From Hirundichthys speculiger (Eukaryota > Chordata > Actinopteri > Beloniformes > Exocoetidae): a stretch of 64,000 bases of DNA. Every line of letters begins with the position of its first letter. Position 1 is the first letter of the stretch. The stretch is taken from assembly GCA_018398805.1 (NCBI GenBank), contig JAGFBZ010000571.1, positions 682,001 to 746,000 of the forward strand, in the 5' to 3' direction. The notes beneath the pieces are model-generated. The model was not told where the DNA came from. It searched no databases and was given only the letters and a program-made list of their open reading frames with translations. Below are positions 58,481 to 64,000 of this stretch, piece by piece. The translations under genes were made by a program, and so were the position numbers.

Positions 58481-59712
58481 GCGGCAAAGCAAAACTCTTT
58501 TATATTTCATTCTGAGGATTGATCAAATATAAAACCAAAGCATGTAGACCCAGCAGACACATAAATACATGCAAGACAATCATGCAAGAGTAGACATAGC
58601 AGAAAATAAATCACTCTGACTCTCTAAAGATCCTTTCAAACTAATCAAATGCATAGGAAATCAAAGGGGTTTTCACAATTTAGAGCCACATTAATATAAT
58701 CTGTAGGCCTGAGCCAAAAGACCTCGGAGCTTTACCAGATTTCTAACGAGAATTTTTATCAGAACACATCCAGAAAGATGTTAAATAACCAGTCAGATCT
58801 AGTAATTCAATAAGATCATACATGCCACTCTACTGTCTCTGTCTTTTATTTAAATTATACAACTAATATAGATTTGCTGGTATAAATGGATCGAGAGGAC
58901 ATGTTAAATTACCACATGCAATAACAGCAGTAATAACATTTAATATACTGCATTGTACTCAGGGATATACATTTAGAGAGATCTAGACGCTCCTGATATG
59001 GCACTGGAGAAGAAAATAATAAACTACAGCCTCAATTTAGCATTTCATGGCTATAAATTAGTGTTTCAAGCCAGGATGCTTCACCTCTGCAGCTTGTAGG
59101 AACGATATACTCATTTGTGACCATGAACTAAAACTAATTTGTGGTCACAAGTGTGGCTGATGTTTTTCTCGACTCAGCTATTTAGAGTTGTTTTGTTAGT
59201 TTCCATTAACTTGGTCTGTACATGACTTTGAATTGTTAATTATTTTTAAGAGCAAGTAGTTCAATACTAATTTTACTGAGCAACTGTCACTTGTATTAGA
59301 GCAATATTTGACTAGAAGTTTCTATACTGATAATAATAATAATTAACTTTGTCCACCACTGATTGTATTTGAAGTGGACCTGTGGATGTGTTACATTATT
59401 GACCTGCAGTGTTCTTTTTGGATTAGATACAATAAAGCACCTGTTTTGAGTCTAAACGTCTATGTCGGTGTGCCGGTTTCCTCATTAAAATTTGGTCCAC
59501 ATTTTATAAGGAAATCAATAAAGAATTGATCAGATAAGCAGAATCAATACTGGAATCGGTGCTGATAGGTGTTTGGTGTTTCCAGTTAAGCTATTCTTCA
59601 GTGTCTGAGTTCAGTCTGTTTTGATGTATCTGTGTATCAGTTGGAGAGACACACAAGTAAGAAGTTAATCACTGATCCGCTGTTTCATCATTTGATTTTT
59701 AGAAAAAATAAA
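58481..59712. other. Non-coding stretch, no recognised element
   Basis: AT-rich unique sequence. No coding or repeat signature recognised. Confidence 0.5.
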
Positions 59713-60346
59713 ACAAACTAGACAAGCACTTGGAGAGTGCAGACCTCCGCCAAGTGCAACAATTCCCCCATATAGCGATTTACACCATAAATATTAGTCG
59801 TACATATAGCACTGACAACATGGGACCGCTAAAAAAGTACCATGTCTTCCTTTATTTTGTGATGCACACAAAAATAAATAATAATGCTATAAGGATTTCA
59901 TGCAATATTTGTTTCCAAAGTCAATATATTGAAATTAAACAATCTCAATGTTTTTAAAGAGATTGCGATAAAATCTGTGTTCTGGATCAGATCCAGATCA
60001 GCCTTTGAAATTTGATGGAGGTTTCCTTTGTTAATCTATGAGTCAAATTTCATGAGTTTTGGGCAATAATTAACGGAGATATTGAGAAACAAAATTTTTG
60101 GCCCCATTTACCACAATGTTATCGAAAATTTAAAAGTGATCCAGAATCCAGGATTTCTTCCGGATAACGCCCAAAATGAAATCAGTTCTTCCTTTTCACA
60201 TTTCTGACAATTCCTGAAAATTTCATCCAAATCCATCCATAACTTTTTGGGTTATCTTGAACACAAACAGACAGAAAAAACAAACAAACAAACAAACAGA
60301 CAAACAGATAAATGCCTGCAAAAACATAAACTCCCTGGCAGAGGTA
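59713..60346 (-). repeat. TCTGTC-type interspersed repeat, second copy
   Basis: This is an inverted copy of 27981-28410. Shared blocks on plus are aagcacttggagagtgcaga, cccccatatagcgatttac, ggatcagatccagatcagcc, gggcaataattaacggagat, caggatttcttcc and ctccctggcagaggta, with an aaca/gaca tetranucleotide core at about 60275-60310. It carries about 175 bp (59784-59959) with no counterpart in the other copy, either an insertion here or a deletion there. No convincing coding frame. Confidence 0.85.
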
Positions 60347-60999
60347 AAAAACATGCCGAGCTTATAGCCAAACAAAGCTTATACACTGAATAGTGTGTTG
60401 AAATCCCAGATGTGCCATACATTTGAAATCATTTGAAAAGGTGCAATGAACCCAAACCCACTCTGACCTTTACTTCGAAAACCGTCTCGTTAAAGAAACA
60501 GAAAAGTGGATCTTCACAACCACACAAGAGAACAACTTGTTTATTTGTTAACGGAACATTATACGTGCAAATAATGAAAACATCTTGTGATCTACAGGCA
60601 ATGCTGAACTTATCAATTGAATAAATTGCATGATTTATATCCTGTTAATATATCCTTCAAACTTATTTTTAATACATGTTTTATCGCCATGGGCAACACT
60701 CTGCTACTTTGATCCTCTGCAAGTCTCTGCATAAAGGATCATAAGGAATTGTGCCATTAGGATTAGGGGAACAGCTTCTTTTATCAATTACATCAAAGTT
60801 TCAGCTGGTTCCCATTAAATACATGCTCACACAGACACACAGTTATACAAAAACACATCCTGGCTGTCTCATTCTCTGGACCTCCAAAAGATTGTTGGTA
60901 AAAATAAGGAGCGAGCATTTTGTAGCCGACTTGACTCAATGTTTGAATAGTAATCAGCTTGTAAAATTGGGTTGAATCACAAGTCAATCCTCAAAGCAT
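60347..60999. other. Non-coding stretch, nothing recognised
   Basis: Unique sequence. Short open frames up to 74 codons have no domain. Confidence 0.5.
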
Positions 61000-61510
61000 C
61001 ATGCTTGTTAGACCCACAGGCTTGAGGCTGGAAGCTTGGAAGGAAGCCAGGGGCATTTAAAAACAGTATTCTAACCAAAGGAGGGATGAAAGAATACTTT
61101 TAACTCCTGCTATGCTACCCGTGTTGAAAGTGCATTGCTGATGCTGTTACTGTGTTCTCAGCAAATATCCTGAATGCACGCCAACAATAGATGACACTAA
61201 TGATAATAAGCAGCAGGGGATATCGTGTTATAGCATCGAGACTCTCTTATTAGCAACTGACAATGCAGCTTTTAAAGGAATCAGCAAAAAAGAAAGGCAC
61301 GACTTGCCTCATCTTAAAGCAGAAAATGTATTCATTTATTTCCAGTAATTACAGGAATATAGCTGGATTAACGCTCAGCTGCAGGAGATAAAAAGCACAA
61401 CCTCTAAAATGCCCTTGTGAGACAGTAAATTTTATGATGGAGCCCTCAGTGTTGGGCATCCTCTGAGTAAAATCCCTCATGACTTGTTATATGGCAGCTA
61501 AGAGGAGATG
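61000..61510. other. Candidate conserved non-coding block 5
   Basis: Repeat-free, balanced composition and no coding frame. Listed only because its texture resembles the other candidate regulatory blocks. Confidence 0.25.
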
Positions 61511-61653
61511 GATCACCTGCTCAAAGCAGATGTTGTCGGCACACACAGGGCGCTCTGAAAACAATGTGATCCTCCTGGACTTACCAAAGCACACGAGAGG
61601 CAGACGCAAATAAAAGTCACACAAATACACACTGATCCTAATCTGGGCTGCAT

Positions 61654-61655
<2 letters not shown>

Positions 61656-61686
<31 letters not shown>
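61656..61686. repeat. (CA)n microsatellite
   Basis: About 30 bp of CA repeat. The valine/cysteine-rich minus-strand frames that cross it (61487-61717) are products of the repeat, not genes. Confidence 0.95.
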
Positions 61687-61687
<1 letters not shown>

Positions 61688-62711
61688 ATGCACATAATCT
61701 TTTACTTTACAGGCCACAGACGCACAACCTACAGGTACAGAAATTCAGCGGGATTTTGTTTGCTAACAAAACACACATCGGCCAAAGCTTTATTTGTTTG
61801 CTTTTTATTCTCAGATCCGTTACAGCAGAGAGGACATCACACTATGAAAAGTTGTCAATAAAATCAGTGTGCCCTGTAGTGTTTGTTTTACAATGAGAGG
61901 GAAGGTCACAGCATGTTACAGACAGCAAGAGCCTGAGGCGGAAATACATCCCCAGCATTGACATCGTCTGTAATGTTTTTGAGTATATTCTGAAGCACAC
62001 GGTGGAGGACCCAGGAGAAAATGCAGGCAGGAGGGCAGGTGCACATTTGGAAACATGTGCAAGAAACAAGCAGCATCACAAGGATCAGGTGTAAATACCT
62101 GGTTTAACACTGATGCACAACACCTGTGGGAAGTGACCAGAATAAGTGCAATTTTTCAACATCACAGTCATGGCGTTTCTTTTTTTTTTCTTTTTTTTTT
62201 CCTGCAGAGTGCATTTTTACAGAATTTGATCTTAACTCTTGATTTGCTGACATACACTTTAGACCACACAATTTGAACATCAGTATCCTCGAGGGAACAT
62301 TGTTCCCTTTCTACAAACTTCAGAACAGTGCACTAAAGGTTGTTAGTGCTATTATTGATAAACCTTGACGTATTTAAATTTTTTTTTTTTTATAGATAAC
62401 CAGGTCTATGACCAACTGATTTCCAGTGTTTTACTGGAAATAAAATTGTACAAAAAGTGATACTAAAAGTAGTTTTTTTTTTTTTTTTTTGTGAATCTTT
62501 TTTTTTTTTTTTCTTGTCAGTCCAAGTATCTTGTAAATTTAAGTTTCATTTGCAAATCTGAATACATTCTTTGTGAATGAAAAGGTTTTTTTATCTGATG
62601 GAGTTTCCTTGATGGAACTTAAGCTTAAGGTGTGAAATGTATCTCTGCATTTCTCCAAAATATGGATGGGATACCCAACTGTCGCTGAACTCCGGACTGG
62701 CCCATAGAGGG
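61687..62711. other. Non-coding stretch with several T homopolymers
   Basis: Unique sequence. T runs lie at about 62178-62200, 62379-62391, 62472-62490 and 62498-62511. No coding signature. Confidence 0.5.
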
Positions 62712-63300
62712 ATGACCATAGACTGTATAAGAAGAACTGGACAAATCCCCGGCAAGGTCACCCATACTTTGTGAAGACCACTTTGTTATTCTTATTTATT
62801 TTTATTTTATTATGATAGTGGCCTTTATTTACAGTGAAGAAGGACAGGAAAACGGGATTGAGAGAATAGAGAAGACATGCAGCCAGGGGTCGCAGGCTGG
62901 GAGCTGAACCTGCAACCACTGCAGGGGGAATATAAAGTCCATATGAGGGCCACCTGCTTAAACCACTGAGCCACACAGTGACCCCGAAGAGTAATTTTGA
63001 AGCCTCTTTTGACTGTAACGTGACCATCTTATGTCATTTAAAGTTATCTATTTTAGCTTGACTTTCTTAGCTTATGTTGACTTACAGTTTGTAAGTCATA
63101 AGATGATTGACTGAAGGCCCCATGAGACTTCAATTTGAAGGGTCTGGAAATTATCCATCATGGCTCCCAGCTCCTTTAGCCAACTCACACTGGAGGACCT
63201 GCCAGCCGAACCTCCTGTTTTAAATTTCATTTTGGCGATGGATTCAGAAATGACTTCTGCATTTAGCCGATGCTTGGATTGCACAAACTGCCTGCTGCCG
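62712..63300 (+). repeat. Fish interspersed repeat, copy B, interrupted by a SINE
   Basis: Aligns to copy A at 8340-8990. It begins catagactgtataagaagaa and, after the SINE at 62778-62985, resumes with gtaattttgaagcctctttt and ttttagcttgactttcttag. In copy A the same two parts are continuous, which shows the order of events. The element has no coding frame of note. Confidence 0.6.
62778..62985 (-). mobile_element. tRNA-derived SINE nested in copy B
   Basis: Minus-strand element with A box TGGCTCAGTGG (62963-62973) and B box GGTTCAGCTCC-like sequence (62900-62910, one base off the usual form). An ataaaggccacta block and an A-rich tail (plus: ttatttatttttattttatt) follow. The 5-bp sequence gaaga lies on both sides (62773-62777 and 62986-62990). 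Between them are 208 bp, the same length as the SINE at 2326-2533. The two share box positions, body and tail, so they belong to one family, though this copy is more diverged. Confidence 0.85.
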
Positions 63301-64000
63301 TGCTAAGTTTTGTCCTCCTACCCTGTTAGGCCAATCCACAGCCAGTCACACCAGTCTGTACTCTTTTTGAAATAAGAATAACTGTGCTCGGTTAGGTTTT
63401 TATTCACAGCTTAGAAGCTATGCTCAGAAGTCAATATAGTGCTGATAGTATGCAAAAAGACTCATTTTAGTAAACATCTTAATGCATGGTGTGAACACAC
63501 TCTGACTTGTATGGGACTTGAATGCAGAATGCATTTAACTGTAAGCTAGCTCTGTTGTTACCAGTGTTTTTGACTGAAACCTGTGGTCTGGCTGTGAAAC
63601 GCTATGGTCCCGCAAAGCAAACATCCACCACAACTGCTGCTACCAGCTACATCCTCTGGCTACCTCAAAAGAATAAAATTGCTCATGTACAATGTAATAT
63701 GGTGATGTCACAGATAATCGAGAGGTAGAGCCTGTTTGTGCACTATCCACATGTGACCAGATGTGATCACGATGATGCACCATTTATGTTCCATTTGGAC
63801 CAAAGTGAATTGTGAAGGTACAGTGTGCACTTTTCCTCCGCAAACCTCATGATGTAGCCGGGTGAGCGTGGTGGCACATGTGATCACCTGCTACCCCAAA
63901 CCCGCGATCGCAAGTTTGCGGAAAGCGCAAGAGTCACGCCCATTGCCACACCTACAATGTGAGAAAGGGAGTCGGCATAGTGGGTAGCGGCTTTAGGGAA
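63301..64000. other. Non-coding stretch ending in a CpG-rich segment
   Basis: Unique sequence. The last 160 bp (from about 63840) is GC- and CpG-richer than anything nearby (gccgggtgagcgtgg, cccgcgatcgcaag) and has 8-bp inverted arms ccgcaaac and gtttgcgg about 75 bp apart. It may be the edge of a CpG island or of another repeat that continues past the window. Confidence 0.4.

Noticed and set aside
61487..61717. Cys/Val-rich minus-strand frames
   Set aside because: They are translations of the CA microsatellite at 61656-61686.

Overview
The window looks like teleost fish nuclear DNA. It is AT-rich, full of short AT, CA, ATT and GAAA microsatellites and A/T homopolymers, and carries a typical fish set of old transposable elements: Tc1/mariner, hAT-like, Harbinger-like and pogo-like DNA transposons, RTE-type and L2/CR1-like LINEs, and tRNA-derived SINEs. 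Calls at family level rest on recognising protein motifs and terminal sequences by eye, without a database search.

I find no intact host protein-coding gene. All long open frames are either eroded transposon fragments or short frames with no recognisable domain. The window is best read as intergenic or deep-intronic DNA. The only gene-like exon is a THAP-type zinc-finger exon at 23782-24013. It has a good Kozak start, upstream GC-box and CRE-like motifs and a consensus splice donor, but it is frameshifted after its C2CH residues. It sits in about 1.1 kb of DNA that splits a Tc1-type transposon.

Layout. 0-3 kb: Harbinger fragment, RTE 3' end, and a SINE with a 9-bp target duplication. 8.3-10 kb: a fish interspersed repeat and a hAT-like end. 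13.4-14.1 kb: a terminal-inverted-repeat element with a GC-rich core. 15-17 kb: tandem repeat, microsatellite, hAT-type MITE, Tc1 end and pogo-like end, packed side by side. 23.4-26.1 kb: two Tc1 relics, the first split by the THAP-bearing insert. 27.6-28.7 kb: a second copy of the 15.4-kb MITE with another repeat nested in it. 29.2-30.2 kb: hAT-like end and an interrupted Tc1 relic. 30-40 kb: mostly unique sequence, some resembling conserved non-coding DNA. 40.4-43.1 kb: two LINE fragments. 43-50 kb: mostly unique. 50.7-53 kb: RTE 3' end and a fish repeat. 53-62 kb: mostly unique, with a second copy of the repeat nested at 28 kb. 62.7-63.3 kb: a SINE nested in a copy of the 8.4-kb repeat.

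The best-supported results are comparative within the window. Paired repeat copies supply empty sites that prove two nested insertions (27981-28410 and 62778-62985), and target-site duplications delimit three elements. I see no undescribed biological system. The most unusual items are the split Tc1 with its THAP exon and two adjacent perfect palindromes inside a transposon end at 16.6 kb.
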